In this document: positions 19,033-28,774 of the stretch, piece by piece
How positions within the stretch are numbered: the stretch's first letter is position 1
How the letters are laid out: each line of letters starts with the position of its first letter
Assembly: GCA_031259085.1 (NCBI GenBank)
Contig: JAIRMA010000086.1
Span: 1-53,933, forward strand
From: Christensenellaceae bacterium
GTDB taxonomy: Bacteria; Bacillota; Clostridia; Christensenellales; DTU072
Direction of reading: 5' to 3'
Length of the DNA stretch: 53,933 bases
Made by a program: the position numbers and the translations under genes
Notes under the pieces: model-generated
The model's database searches: none
The model's input: only the letters and a program-made list of their open reading frames with translations
Told to the model about the DNA's origin: nothing

Positions 19033-21267
19033 TTAATGCAATTCTCCAGCCTTGTTTTTATTAAAATTAATCAGGCATCCTGCTTTTATTATAGATTTCT
19101 CATCATTTGTCATTGGGTCTAAAAATAACGTCACGTCAAAGGCGGAGTCACCTCGTATAACATTAGCAACTATTAATTCATTCTCTAATACACTTGATAT
19201 ATTTTTTACTATGATTATGTCGTTTTCTATAAAATCAAATTTACCGTCATATCTGAATGGCAACATCCCCCAATTTATTAAATTTGACCTGTATCGTTTG
19301 GTGGCATATTCAATTGCAATATTAGCAACACCCCCCAGAACACGTTGACAAGATGCTGCTTGCTCTCTCGCGCTTCCGTCCCCAGGTTTTTTTGCTATCA
19401 AGACACTGCCAATGATTATGTCATTTATCTCATGCCCCACTTTTCTCATAGCTTTTAAATATTCATTTGGCAATCTTCTACTCTTTTCAAATTCCAATTG
19501 GTCTTTAAATATTGCTTTTGCTCTGGGGACATAGTCAGGCGCTTTCCTGCTCAACGTAAACTCAGCTAATCTTAATGGGTTAGAACGGTACGATGAAGTC
19601 TCTCCAGATGGTATAAGCTCATCAGTAGTCGTGACGTCATCTTTTATGACAGTCACAACTTTCATTATTAAAGTATGAGGCAGGGCATGTTGACTAGGCC
19701 AATCCGCAATATTAGGTCCATATACTAGTTCAAAGTCCTCAGATGCTCTCCCGTACCCATCGTATACTTTACTATCATATATAGATTTATTAAAACTAAA
19801 GGCAGGCAGTATGTTATCATAATCAGAGTTCAGTGCAGATGTTATATACCCTCCAGATGCAACTGAGGCAGCTATGCTTCTCGAATCCATGAGTGCCACT
19901 GAAGCAATTTGTCCTTCTGTCGGTTTAGATCCTTCACGTGACGGAAAATTACGTGTCGTATGTCTAATTGACAAACCATTATTAGATGGCACATCTCCAG
20001 CCCCAAAGCAAGGCCCGCAGAATGATGTTTTAACTATAGCCCCAGATTGTATTAAATCAGCAACCACTCCCTTTTTTAACAGGTCTAAATAAACAGGTTG
20101 TGATCCACAATAAACATTTAATGGCAAATCTGTCTTATGTGTATTGCCTTTTAATATTCTTGAGGCCTCAAATATGTTGTCATATGTTCCCCCAGAACAT
20201 CCCGCTATAACCGCTTGATCAATTTTTATTCTACCATCTTTTGTTATTTTATCTGTCAATTTAAATGATGATAGTTTTAGTAAATCACGGCCAGCTTCTT
20301 GCACTGTTTTTAGAATATTAAATGGATCGTTAGTTAATTCATCAATAGTATACGCATTTGAAGGATGAAACGGCATTGCTATCATGGGCCTGATTTTTGA
20401 CAAATCAATTTCAATATAGCCATCATAATATGCCCCATTATCAGGTTGCATATGTTTATAGTCACTAACTCTACCTAAGATCTTGAAATATTCTTTCGTT
20501 TTTTCGTCAGTGACCCACACTGAAGATAAACAGGTAGTTTCCGTTGTCATAACATCAATGGCATTACGAAATTCAACTGTCAAGTTAGCAATACCAGGTC
20601 CTATAAACTCGAGCACTTTATTTTTTACTAATCCCTTTGCAAATGTCTCTTTTATAAGTGTCAAGGCAACGTCTTGAGGACCTACACCCTTTTGTGGCGA
20701 TCCGATTAACCTAACGGCTACGACTTCTGGATATTGTATGTCATATGTTTGACACAATAGTTGCTTTACAATTTCTGGGCCACCCTCGCCTATAGCAAGT
20801 GTGCCTAGTGCACCATAGCGTGTGTGACTATCACTGCCTATGATTAATTTTCCACAACCCGCAAAACACTCTCTCATATAAGTATGAATTACCGCAAAAT
20901 GGGGTGGGACAAATATGCCACCATATTTTTTTGCGGCGGAGAGTCCAAAGACATGATCGTCCTCATTTATTGTGCCACCTACTGCACAGAGACTATTATG
21001 ACAGTTTGTGAGTATGTATGGAATCGGAAACTTTTTAAGTCCAGTAGCTTTAGCCGTTTGTATAATACCTACGTATGTAATGTCATGTGAAGTGACAGCA
21101 TCAGATTTTAACTTTACTAATTTGCCTTTTGATGTGTCCCCCACGTTATGGCTTGCAATAATCTTGTATGTAATGGTCTTTTTATATGCGTCCTTATTAA
21201 AATCTTTGTTTGTGGGAACAAATCCATTATCATTATAATAGATCCCTTCCATATTAATTTTTAACAT
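19033..21267 (-). CDS. Aconitase-family hydratase
   Basis: 744 residues with the aconitase superfamily layout. The three iron-sulfur Cys ligands are visible: one in GCSGGTYDN (about residue 366) and two in CGPC (about 419-422). Arginine motifs follow (RHTTRNFPSREGS), and the swivel domain contains GDGSAREQAA. An early HDITYVG stretch corresponds to the conserved substrate-site region, and GSDSHTRYGALG is also typical. It looks closer to the E. coli YbhJ-like group than to canonical AcnA. It may isomerise citrate or another hydroxyacid. First gene of the operon with paaK and iorA. The ATG at 21267 has AAGGA 12 bases away; the ATG five codons later is also possible. Confidence 0.85.
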   Translation of the reverse strand: MLKINMEGIYYNDNGFVPTNKDFNKDAYKKTITYKIIASHNVGDTSKGKLVKLKSDAVTSHDITYVGIIQTAKATGLKKFPIPYILTNCHNSLCAVGGTINEDDHVFGLSAAKKYGGIFVPPHFAVIHTYMRECFAGCGKLIIGSDSHTRYGALGTLAIGEGGPEIVKQLLCQTYDIQYPEVVAVRLIGSPQKGVGPQDVALTLIKETFAKGLVKNKVLEFIGPGIANLTVEFRNAIDVMTTETTCLSSVWVTDEKTKEYFKILGRVSDYKHMQPDNGAYYDGYIEIDLSKIRPMIAMPFHPSNAYTIDELTNDPFNILKTVQEAGRDLLKLSSFKLTDKITKDGRIKIDQAVIAGCSGGTYDNIFEASRILKGNTHKTDLPLNVYCGSQPVYLDLLKKGVVADLIQSGAIVKTSFCGPCFGAGDVPSNNGLSIRHTTRNFPSREGSKPTEGQIASVALMDSRSIAASVASGGYITSALNSDYDNILPAFSFNKSIYDSKVYDGYGRASEDFELVYGPNIADWPSQHALPHTLIMKVVTVIKDDVTTTDELIPSGETSSYRSNPLRLAEFTLSRKAPDYVPRAKAIFKDQLEFEKSRRLPNEYLKAMRKVGHEINDIIIGSVLIAKKPGDGSAREQAASCQRVLGGVANIAIEYATKRYRSNLINWGMLPFRYDGKFDFIENDIIIVKNISSVLENELIVANVIRGDSAFDVTLFLDPMTNDEKSIIKAGCLINFNKNKAGELH

Positions 21268-21442
21268 CCTTTTGACAATTCCTTATATTGTGATATACTT
21301 TATATTTCATTAGATTTAACTATCTATAACGAGTAAAATCTATATACATGATTTAAATATGACACATATCTAAATAATTATATATTGTAGACTTATGTAT
21401 GTCAATATCCTATGGTATTTTAGTAGATTGTATTTGATTTGA

Positions 21443-23083
21443 TTAACTCTGTGACCCCGATGGTGACTTAATTGAAAACGCGATGTTTGTTAGATGATCA
21501 CCAATTCGCTCCATTGCAGAGATAACGGCATAAAAGTATGGACCCGAATCAACAGAACATGCTCCTTCATTTAAACGCTGTATGTGATTATGTCCAAACT
21601 GCTTTTTCATCATATCTATTTGGTTTTCCATTTCAGAAATCTGATCAAGCTTTTTGATATTATGCTTATTTAAAATTTCCACCGCACTATCATACATTAA
21701 TATTAGTTTGTTGTACATCTCACCTATTTCATCTTTTGCCTGATCAGTAAATTTGACATTTGTCTGTAGCATTTCGATAGCATAGTCAATAAAGTTTTCT
21801 GCATGATCCCCTATCCTCTCGATATCATTAATTACGTGATGTAAGGATCCTATATGCAACTCATCGTGATCTGAAGTGGCAGTTGCGGATATTTTAATCA
21901 AATATTTTGCAATTGCTTTATTCAAAAAGTTTATCTCGCCTTCGTTATCTTTGATGATTTGATACTCGTTATCAGAATTTGAGATTACAGCAGAAAATGC
22001 TTTTTTAAAATTAGTTTTAGCAAGCTCAGCCATGTGTTCTACTTCTCTATCAACTTGTTCAATTGCTATTGATGGGGTTAATATAAGTCTATCATCTATA
22101 TGCTTTGTTTTATACTTATCCAGAACCAAATCATCGCCTTGCGGTAAAATCAACTCAGCAAGCCTTACTAATTTACGCATAAAAGGCAAGGCAATTATCG
22201 CTGTCATCACATTAAAAAATGTATGAAAAACTGCAACTTGAAATTGAGGTAATTCTATTAATCTCAGTAATTTTACAATAGGCTCTGTAAAGACCCACAC
22301 TATCAACACAAAAATGATACTGCCTATTATATTAAATATTAAATGTATAACGGCCGCTCTTTTAGCATTAATACTAGCGCCTGCAGATGCAATTATCGCT
22401 GTCACGCATGTTCCAACATTAGCTCCGATTATTATGAACATTGAATCAGCTAACTCCAATGCTCCAGATCCTACCATAGCGATTGCTATACCAGATACTG
22501 CGCTACTACTTTGTATTATTCCAGTAAAGGCCACACTTATTATGACTAATAATAGAGGAAAATGAACCTTTGAGAATGCAGTTATCATAGCTCTCTTCAT
22601 TTCATCATTATTAAATGCATCGCCCATTATCTCAAGGCCAATAAAGATCAAACCAAAACCACTTAATATATGCCCTAGGGTCTTGAATTTGTCTAGTTTT
22701 GCAAACATGACAAAAAATACGCCAATAAGAGCAAAAGCACTAAAATATATAGTGACATCAAATGAAGAAAAAGCAGCAAGCAAACCAGTAGCTGTAGTTC
22801 CAATATTTGCTCCGATTATAATACTAGCAGCTTGAAACAACGTCATTATGCCAGCATTAGCAAAACCCACTACCATAACAGTCGTAGCAGATGAACTTTG
22901 GACTGTAGCAGTTATAGCAGCACCTATTGCAACGCCAGACAAACGATTGTCTGATATCCGCCCTAGAAGCTTTTTCATTTTACTGCCTGCACCGTGTTCT
23001 AATCCCTCACTCATCAACTTCATGCCAAACATGAAAATTGCGACTCCACTTATGAGCCCAAAAACACTTTTAATTATTTCCAT
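21443..23083 (-). CDS. Na/Pi cotransporter family protein with PhoU-like domain
   Basis: 546 residues. The membrane part (about 1-310) holds the two inverted PF02690 repeats, each with the signature QSSSA (62-66 and 191-195), which marks the sodium-dependent phosphate transporter family. The C-terminal part (about 350-540) is helical and PhoU-like, with two ERIGDH motifs. Proteins of this build move phosphate, or may act in phosphate homeostasis, across the cell membrane. The start codon has no ribosome site of its own. A short upstream frame with a strong site overlaps it, so translational coupling is likely. Confidence 0.9.
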   Translation of the reverse strand: MEIIKSVFGLISGVAIFMFGMKLMSEGLEHGAGSKMKKLLGRISDNRLSGVAIGAAITATVQSSSATTVMVVGFANAGIMTLFQAASIIIGANIGTTATGLLAAFSSFDVTIYFSAFALIGVFFVMFAKLDKFKTLGHILSGFGLIFIGLEIMGDAFNNDEMKRAMITAFSKVHFPLLLVIISVAFTGIIQSSSAVSGIAIAMVGSGALELADSMFIIIGANVGTCVTAIIASAGASINAKRAAVIHLIFNIIGSIIFVLIVWVFTEPIVKLLRLIELPQFQVAVFHTFFNVMTAIIALPFMRKLVRLAELILPQGDDLVLDKYKTKHIDDRLILTPSIAIEQVDREVEHMAELAKTNFKKAFSAVISNSDNEYQIIKDNEGEINFLNKAIAKYLIKISATATSDHDELHIGSLHHVINDIERIGDHAENFIDYAIEMLQTNVKFTDQAKDEIGEMYNKLILMYDSAVEILNKHNIKKLDQISEMENQIDMMKKQFGHNHIQRLNEGACSVDSGPYFYAVISAMERIGDHLTNIAFSIKSPSGSQS

Positions 23084-23126
23084 TATTAATCATATCATCG
23101 TGTTCTATATAAATCATTAAACACAT
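23070..23126 (-). CDS. 18-codon upstream frame overlapping the Na/Pi gene start
   Basis: ATG at 23126 lies seven bases after a strong GAGGAG (23139-23134). The frame codes for 18 residues and stops at 23070, overlapping the first 14 bases of the Na/Pi cotransporter gene in another frame. Since that gene lacks its own ribosome site, ribosomes finishing this small frame could reinitiate there. The peptide itself looks unremarkable. Confidence 0.45.
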   Translation of the reverse strand: MCLMIYIEHDDMINNGNN

Positions 23127-23503
23127 TATTTTTCTCCTCATAAAAGCTTGAAGTAGTATTTCCTAGTCTGCTAATAGTCCTATATTAATTGATAATGACA
23201 AAGGATAATTGAAACGTTTAATTAACAAAACCACTAATACAAAAACTCAATTTCCAAAATGTGCTACTTTTGAAAATATATTAATTATTATATCATTTTG
23301 ACACATTCTTTGCAAAATAATAATTTATCATTATAAACACCATATATTTATTATCGATCTGTGATAATAATCTCATTGTTTTCACACTGAAATGGCTTTC
23401 TGTTAATACCTGCTTTTTTAGCAACTTTGAAAATAGATATTGACAAATCATAATTGTTATTATATCATTATCTAGTATGATTAATTGTTCACGGAGGCAT
23501 ATC
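23127..23503. other. Divergent intergenic region
   Basis: AT-rich DNA between the divergent Na/Pi transporter and FAD oxidoreductase genes. Apart from the ribosome site of the upstream small frame and CGGAGG before the oxidoreductase, no promoter was clear enough to call. Confidence 0.4.
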
Positions 23504-24832
23504 ATGGATAGTAGCAAAAGAAAACTATTAATTGTTGGTGCTGGGATTGGTGGTTTGGTAATTGCAAAAAAACTTGCGTTAACAAATAAATATGATATCA
23601 CAATCTTAGAACGCGGCACGCGTGACACTTTGTCTTATGATTTGGAAGATGATGTTAGACAAGATGTTTTTTCATCTGATATTGTAAGTCTCCCACCAAA
23701 TGGATACAGTGAAAAAAAATTGTGGACATTTATAACACCTTTTAATGCACACCAAATTTTGGTATCTCAACCTCCACAACATAAAGAATATTCTATTCAA
23801 AGACGCAAATTCTCTCAGCATCTAATAGATAAAGCAGTTTCAGCAGGCGCAAAAATACTATACAAGACAGAAGCTACAAGTGCAATTATAAAAGACGATA
23901 CCGTTATTGGAGTCACTGCGAATGGAAAAGCAATTTATGCGGACTTAGTTATAGATAATGCTGGATTGAATTCACTCATAAGGCACTCAATATCATCAAA
24001 TTTAGGCTCGTTTAAAGATATTGATCCAACTGACATCTTCTATGCTTATCGTGCATATTATAACAGGAATAATGTGCCTCTTGCTAAACATACTAACAAA
24101 GCATATTTAAGACCACAAGGCGCTATAGGTATAAGTTGGTGTATAGATCGAGAAAAAAGCGTTGATGTCTTAATTGGATTGATATCCTCTAATGATAATA
24201 ATAATGTTCAGAAAACTCTAAGTATGCTAAAAAAAGATAATCCTTGTTTAGGTGATACTGTAATACAAGGCGGCAAAATTGTTCAAATTCCATTGCGCTA
24301 TCCTTCTTTGCAAATGGTAACGTCTGGGTATGCTGGAATCGGCGATTGTGTATATATGACAATTCCAATGTTGGGGAGCGGAATTGGCTCCTCAATTATG
24401 GCTGGATCTATCTTGTCAGATGTCATCGAAAAAATAGGATCTTCTGCGTTTTCGGCAAATGTTTTGTGGGAATACCAGGTTAGAGTGTTTAAATCATTTG
24501 GCTGTGATCATATATCTATAGATTGTATGCGCCGTTGGTTATTAACTTTGAATCCGCAAATAATAAATAATATTGTAGATTCTGGCTTGTTAAACGAATC
24601 AGACATCGCAACAGTTTCTCGTGGAGATAGATTATCACTACCAACAAGAGATAAACTGAAGCGCGGAATTAAATGCCTTAAATCTCTCGATTTACTATTA
24701 CAATTAAATAAACTACTGACGACAATGAACAGAGGTTATCGACTAGCCTTGTCAATACCTACTAACTATAACGTTAAAGCCATAACGAAATGGAAATTTA
24801 AGATGATCAATTTTATGAATTCACTTAATTAA
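23504..24832 (+). CDS. FAD-dependent oxidoreductase, geranylgeranyl reductase-like
   Basis: 442 residues. The N-terminus carries the dinucleotide-binding motif GAGIGG (12-17) and an ILERG strand end. A second FAD motif, GIGDCVYMTIPMLGSGIGSSI, lies near residue 280. This pairing is typical of the group that contains geranylgeranyl reductases and related flavin monooxygenase-fold enzymes. The ATG at 23504 is chosen over an in-frame ATG nine codons earlier because CGGAGG lies seven bases upstream. No isoprenoid or quinone gene lies next to it, so the substrate is open; reduction of an isoprenoid chain or a related lipid is a guess. Confidence 0.78.
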   Translation: MDSSKRKLLIVGAGIGGLVIAKKLALTNKYDITILERGTRDTLSYDLEDDVRQDVFSSDIVSLPPNGYSEKKLWTFITPFNAHQILVSQPPQHKEYSIQRRKFSQHLIDKAVSAGAKILYKTEATSAIIKDDTVIGVTANGKAIYADLVIDNAGLNSLIRHSISSNLGSFKDIDPTDIFYAYRAYYNRNNVPLAKHTNKAYLRPQGAIGISWCIDREKSVDVLIGLISSNDNNNVQKTLSMLKKDNPCLGDTVIQGGKIVQIPLRYPSLQMVTSGYAGIGDCVYMTIPMLGSGIGSSIMAGSILSDVIEKIGSSAFSANVLWEYQVRVFKSFGCDHISIDCMRRWLLTLNPQIINNIVDSGLLNESDIATVSRGDRLSLPTRDKLKRGIKCLKSLDLLLQLNKLLTTMNRGYRLALSIPTNYNVKAITKWKFKMINFMNSLN

Positions 24833-24886
24833 TAATTTATAGCACTGTTTTAGAGTAGACTGATGTTAAAAATATCTAAATTTGTT

Positions 24887-24908
24887 TTACGTATCACATG
24901 ATACGTAA
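24887..24908. repeat. 22-bp inverted repeat TTACGTATCA-ca-TGATACGTAA
   Basis: Two perfect 10-base arms around a CA centre lie 55 bp after the FAD oxidoreductase gene. There is no solid T tract after it, so it could be an operator or a weak terminator. Confidence 0.5.
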
Positions 24909-25014
24909 TGGTCTTTGCTTTTGTTTATTATTTATTATCTAAGACCTAACTTTATTGCATTTCCTACAATTGATTAACTTTGTATACTTTTTTCGACAAA
25001 TTAAGTCAAAATAC

Positions 25015-25043
25015 TTTACAATGATAAGACATAATAATATAAT
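25015..25043 (+). promoter_or_regulatory. Promoter of the 58-residue gene
   Basis: TTTACA (25015-25020), exactly 17 bases, and TATAAT (25038-25043). The transcript would start about 30 bases before the small gene. Confidence 0.7.
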
Positions 25044-25080
25044 TATAGCATGAATTATTATATTTGCTGGGGGGACAAAA

Positions 25081-25257
25081 ATGACGTTGTCAGATATAAC
25101 TGTAATGTTTGGTGAAGCTGTAATGCTTGAATGTGAACATGCACTCGAAATCACCTATCCAAAGGGTCAAGACCCGACCTCATTTATGGTTGCGACCAAA
25201 GATGATACACGATATTTAGTCCAGGTTAAGGAAATTCCACAAAATACTAGCGACTAA
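25081..25257 (+). CDS. Small acidic protein of unknown function (58 residues)
   Basis: ATG follows a GGGGGG run (25069-25074) by six bases and has its own near-consensus promoter. The product starts MTLSDITVMFGEA and ends VQVKEIPQNTSD. It is acidic, has one Cys (about residue 18), no membrane segment, and a balanced amino acid composition that looks like real protein. I do not recognise it. It is not in an operon; the next gene downstream is over 1.2 kb away. A regulatory or stress role is possible but not shown. Confidence 0.6.
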   Translation: MTLSDITVMFGEAVMLECEHALEITYPKGQDPTSFMVATKDDTRYLVQVKEIPQNTSD

Positions 25258-25437
25258 ATTAGACGTTTGTATTACTCTATAACCTGTATTTAATTGTTTT
25301 TTCTTTAGTCCTGTTAATTCCATAATCAAACTGAATTAACCAAAATTATCTATGAATTCGATCGAATCTAGTAATATTTAAGTTAATGTAAAATACAATT
25401 GCATTCTTTTTATTTGTAAGTTAATCTCATAGCGTGG

Positions 25438-25443
25438 TATAAT
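25438..25443 (+). promoter_or_regulatory. Extended -10 promoter before the interrupted small ORF
   Basis: TGGTATAAT forms an extended -10 box (TATAAT at 25438-25443). A weak -35 TTGTAA lies at 25414-25419, 18 bases upstream. Confidence 0.45.
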
Positions 25444-25520
25444 TCAAAAGTTGTAATATTAATATTATTATGAGAAAATTATTCTTATAATCAAACTAAT
25501 AAAAATAGGAGCCTATATAA

Positions 25521-25667
25521 ATGTGAGAAGATGTAGAACCAATTCTAATAGTGCATGAATTTGAATCATTAGCTCTCCGTTCTGATCTATTGTCAGAGGA
25601 AATGTTTGATGAATTAGATGATAGTGAAAAGGTATATGCCTTTATGCTTGATTGTAATGACCCTTAA
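25521..25667 (+). pseudogene. Small acidic ORF interrupted by TGA at codon 2
   Basis: AGGAG (25507-25511) lies nine bases before an ATG at 25521, but the next codon is TGA. The frame then runs open for 46 codons (EDVEPILIVHEFESLALRSD and onward) to TAA at 25665. The translation is acidic and protein-like, and a good promoter lies upstream, so this looks like a recently broken gene. TGA is used as a normal stop elsewhere here, so recoding is unlikely. A GTG inside the frame (codon 11) could give a shorter product. Confidence 0.4.
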
Positions 25668-26463
25668 GACGATGCAAGTTATTAATGAGTTCTTGAAACA
25701 AAGTGAATTGCAATAAAACAATAAAGAAGGTCAAATTTAATTTAATACATTGCCCTGTAATTAAATTACAAAACTTGAGAGAATGTCAATCTCATATGGA
25801 AATCAGATTCAGACCAAAAGCACCTGTTTAAATGCAAACCAATCAAGGAATATACTCGGTTGTGCTATTCTCAAATTTTGGCGTTTATTGTGAAAATAAT
25901 CATAATTTCCACGTGATGACAACCAAATAAACTACAAGTGTTTAAATTGCAATAAAAACTTCCAAACCAAAATAAATAACTAATATGTCTAATTTTAATT
26001 TCCTCATGTTTTTATTAACTCGTGTAATTAAAACTATTCATATTTGAATTTACATCTAAATAAAAATCTTTGCAGTTTTATAGTTGCACGTTTTTGCACC
26101 ACTATCAGGGTTATATAATCTTGACTGTGTTGCTCACAATTTATTATTTCAATTACACTATATGTGTAGTTTTATGCCTTGAATTTAATATAACATTTGC
26201 ATTGTATCATGAATTCAATTTAAGTTTAATTGGGCTGTTATACATATCGCTTAATTATACATAACTATCAAAAATACTATGTACATGTTGAGATCTTAAT
26301 CGCAAATAATGGATCCTTAAATATCAGATTTACTATATTATTTATTTTAGAGTGATAGTATATAAAGGATCCTAGCATGATTAATAATATTGTCCAAACG
26401 GGCACAGTAAACTTAATATTCAATTTCGATTAAAATCGATTAAGTATGATCAAGGAGCAGTAA
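25668..26463. other. Intergenic region before PRPP synthetase
   Basis: About 800 AT-rich bases. Near 25880-25980 the reading frames show fragments of a zinc-ribbon pattern (YC then KCLNCNKNF) in two frames, perhaps a transposase or small protein relic. GGATCCTT (26311-26318) and AAGGATCC (26365-26372) form an inverted repeat. A TCGATT-AA-AATCGA palindrome lies at 26426-26439, 24 bp before the gene. Confidence 0.4.
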
Positions 26464-27618
26464 ATGATGCCAACATTTTTTACTACGGTTTTTGACGACG
26501 CCTCACCTGTCGCACCATTAGGCTTAATTGTCTTAAAGGGTGCGGAAAAGTTAGGAAAGTTGATAGATAACTATCTTGTTACTTGGTACAACAGAGACGT
26601 TGGAATCAAGTATCCAAGATTCAAAAAGGATACATTTATAATAGAGACACAATGCCCTAGATTCTCAACAGGGGATGGGAAGGGCATAATTGAAGAAAGC
26701 GTAAGGGGATATGACATCTACATATTGGCTGATGTCGGAAATTACAGCGTAAAATATGATTTCTTTGGTCACGAAAACGCAATGTCACCTGATGATCATT
26801 ATGCTGATTTAAAGCGCATAATTAGCGCGGCTGGTGGTAAAACTGAACGAATAACAGTAATAATGCCTGTATTATATGGTGGACGTCAACACCGCAGAAA
26901 CAGCCGTGAATCTTTAGACGCGGCACAAATGCTACAAGAATTATTTCATATGGGTGTGCGCGACCTTATAACCTTTGACGCACATGATCCAAGAGTTCAA
27001 AACGCAGTTCCACTCATGGGCTTTGACAATTTCTTTCCTACTTATCAAATTTTAAAAGCACTCGTTGCTAACTTCCCAGATGTACAAATTAATAAAGATA
27101 ATTTCATGGTGGTAAGCCCTGACGAAGGTGCTATGAACAGAAATATCTTCTATGCCTCTGTTTTGGGTATTGATCTGGGGATGTTCTATAAACGCAGAGA
27201 CTATGCAAACGTGGTAGATGGAAGAAATCCTATTGTAGCACACGAATTCATTGGACTAAATGTCAAGGGCAAGGACATCATCGTAGCAGATGATATTATT
27301 GCAACTGGCGAATCAATGTTGCATCTATGTTCAGACCTCAAAAAAAGAGGGGCACGAAATATTTTCTTAATAGCCACTTATTCGCTTTTTACGAAAGGCG
27401 TCAAAGTCTTTTCTGATGCATATAAGGAAGGCTTATTCTCTGCCGTGTTAAGTACAAATTTAACGTATTTAAGAGAAGAACTCGCAAATGAAAAGTGGTT
27501 CATTTCTGCTGATCTATCTAAATATATAGCTTATATAATATCATCTTGCAATCAAAATAAATCTGTATCACCACTTTTAAATTCTGCAGATCGAATACAT
27601 GAACTGATTGGTAGATAG
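26464..27618 (+). CDS. prs: Ribose-phosphate pyrophosphokinase (long clostridial type)
   Basis: 384 residues, longer than the classical enzyme of about 315. It makes PRPP from ribose 5-phosphate and ATP for nucleotide, His and Trp synthesis. The PRPP-binding loop DIIVADDIIATGES is at 271-284, the catalytic loop RQHRR at 141-145 (RQDRK in classical enzymes), and FDAHD at 171-175 holds the conserved His of the substrate site. An N-terminal extension and altered loops match a group seen in many clostridia. AAGGAG lies six bases before the first of two adjacent ATGs. It is transcribed alone. Confidence 0.88.
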   Translation: MMPTFFTTVFDDASPVAPLGLIVLKGAEKLGKLIDNYLVTWYNRDVGIKYPRFKKDTFIIETQCPRFSTGDGKGIIEESVRGYDIYILADVGNYSVKYDFFGHENAMSPDDHYADLKRIISAAGGKTERITVIMPVLYGGRQHRRNSRESLDAAQMLQELFHMGVRDLITFDAHDPRVQNAVPLMGFDNFFPTYQILKALVANFPDVQINKDNFMVVSPDEGAMNRNIFYASVLGIDLGMFYKRRDYANVVDGRNPIVAHEFIGLNVKGKDIIVADDIIATGESMLHLCSDLKKRGARNIFLIATYSLFTKGVKVFSDAYKEGLFSAVLSTNLTYLREELANEKWFISADLSKYIAYIISSCNQNKSVSPLLNSADRIHELIGR

Positions 27619-28774
27619 CTATTTTAGGTGAAAGTCATCTGTTATAATGCAATACATGTCTTGATAACCTGAGCTAAAGCCTTGCGTTGTTCATTCATTA
27701 CAGCCTGTATTAACATAAAACGAAATTCTAAATACCACATGCATTATTATAGTTTTAATCTGTTAAATCAATCCTCCATCTAATTTAATGATAACATCTA
27801 ATTTTAAGCTATTTAACACAAGTTAAGATATTGCGAAATAATTAGTATATAAAAATACACTTCGTCATATTAAAATGATAATTAATTGTAAATCATTTTA
27901 TTTTCAATGTATTATCCCATTTTTTAGATGTTATTCCAAAGAGGGTTAGCATTGAAATTAACTTGTTGTAATAATTTATCAAAGTTTTTAAATTTAATGT
28001 CAAATTGATTGATTTTTATTCTTTAATGGTATATAATATAAATGCCTTAGCGAATAAGAGTTTAATTAAAATCGTTTTATGCTCCTCTATATTGGTTTTG
28101 AGTGTCATTTAAAACTTTTCATGATTAGCAATAGACGATTCATCAAAAACAGCAATTTTTTAGAGATGTTGGTTAGAAACTAAATAATTCTATAGAAATA
28201 TTATCTGTTTTTCAAAAATTTAAAATATATTCCACTACTTAGTATCCATTGAATTGTTTTTGTTAATTTAATGTTATACTCAATGAATATTGTTAAACGC
28301 GGCAAAATTTTTGCTTGTCGCTAAATACAGCAAGTAAGACGTTTTAGAATTTGAAAAAAATTCCTTTCATACTCTTACTATATTGTGGAAAAATTACGGA
28401 GAAGAATCATACAGTGTAAATTTAACTTTTGTTTTCGATTTCCAGTTGTCAAAATTGAACACTCACAGCAATGTTGACTAATATCAACATTAACGATGGA
28501 GTCTGTTATTTTTTAGCAGGTGAGTTTTTACGATGTTGCGTTTGAATTTCTCATTTAAAATTAGTTTACTTTTCTATATTTTAAATTGAAGTACTTTATC
28601 TTAATTAAACTTATTTTCTAAAAATTGATAACTAAGTTAAAATACATAGCTCATTATACTGTAATCTAACAACAATGTTTCTACAAAGCTATATTTAAAC
28701 AATTAATTTGCAAACATACTGCTGATTAATCTAATGTTACTTTAGATGTATCGAATAAAGGGATGGCGCATATA
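27619..28774. other. Long AT-rich gap with one possible structured RNA
   Basis: No convincing gene in about 1.15 kb. At 28461-28530 there is nested pairing: ACTCAC (28461-28466) with GTGAGT (28520-28525), which is followed by TTTTT, enclosing a perfect 8-bp hairpin AATGTTGA/TCAACATT (28470-28491). A 7-bp stem with a GC core lies at about 28300-28322. These could belong to a leader RNA of the downstream gene. Confidence 0.35.

Noticed and set aside
23293-23628. 111-codon reverse frame over the start of the FAD oxidoreductase
   Set aside because: Antisense to a clear Rossmann motif on the other strand; no start signals.
26070-26264. 64-codon frame in the gap before PRPP synthetase
   Set aside because: Made of Tyr/Phe/Leu/Ile codons expected from AT-rich non-coding DNA, with no ribosome site.
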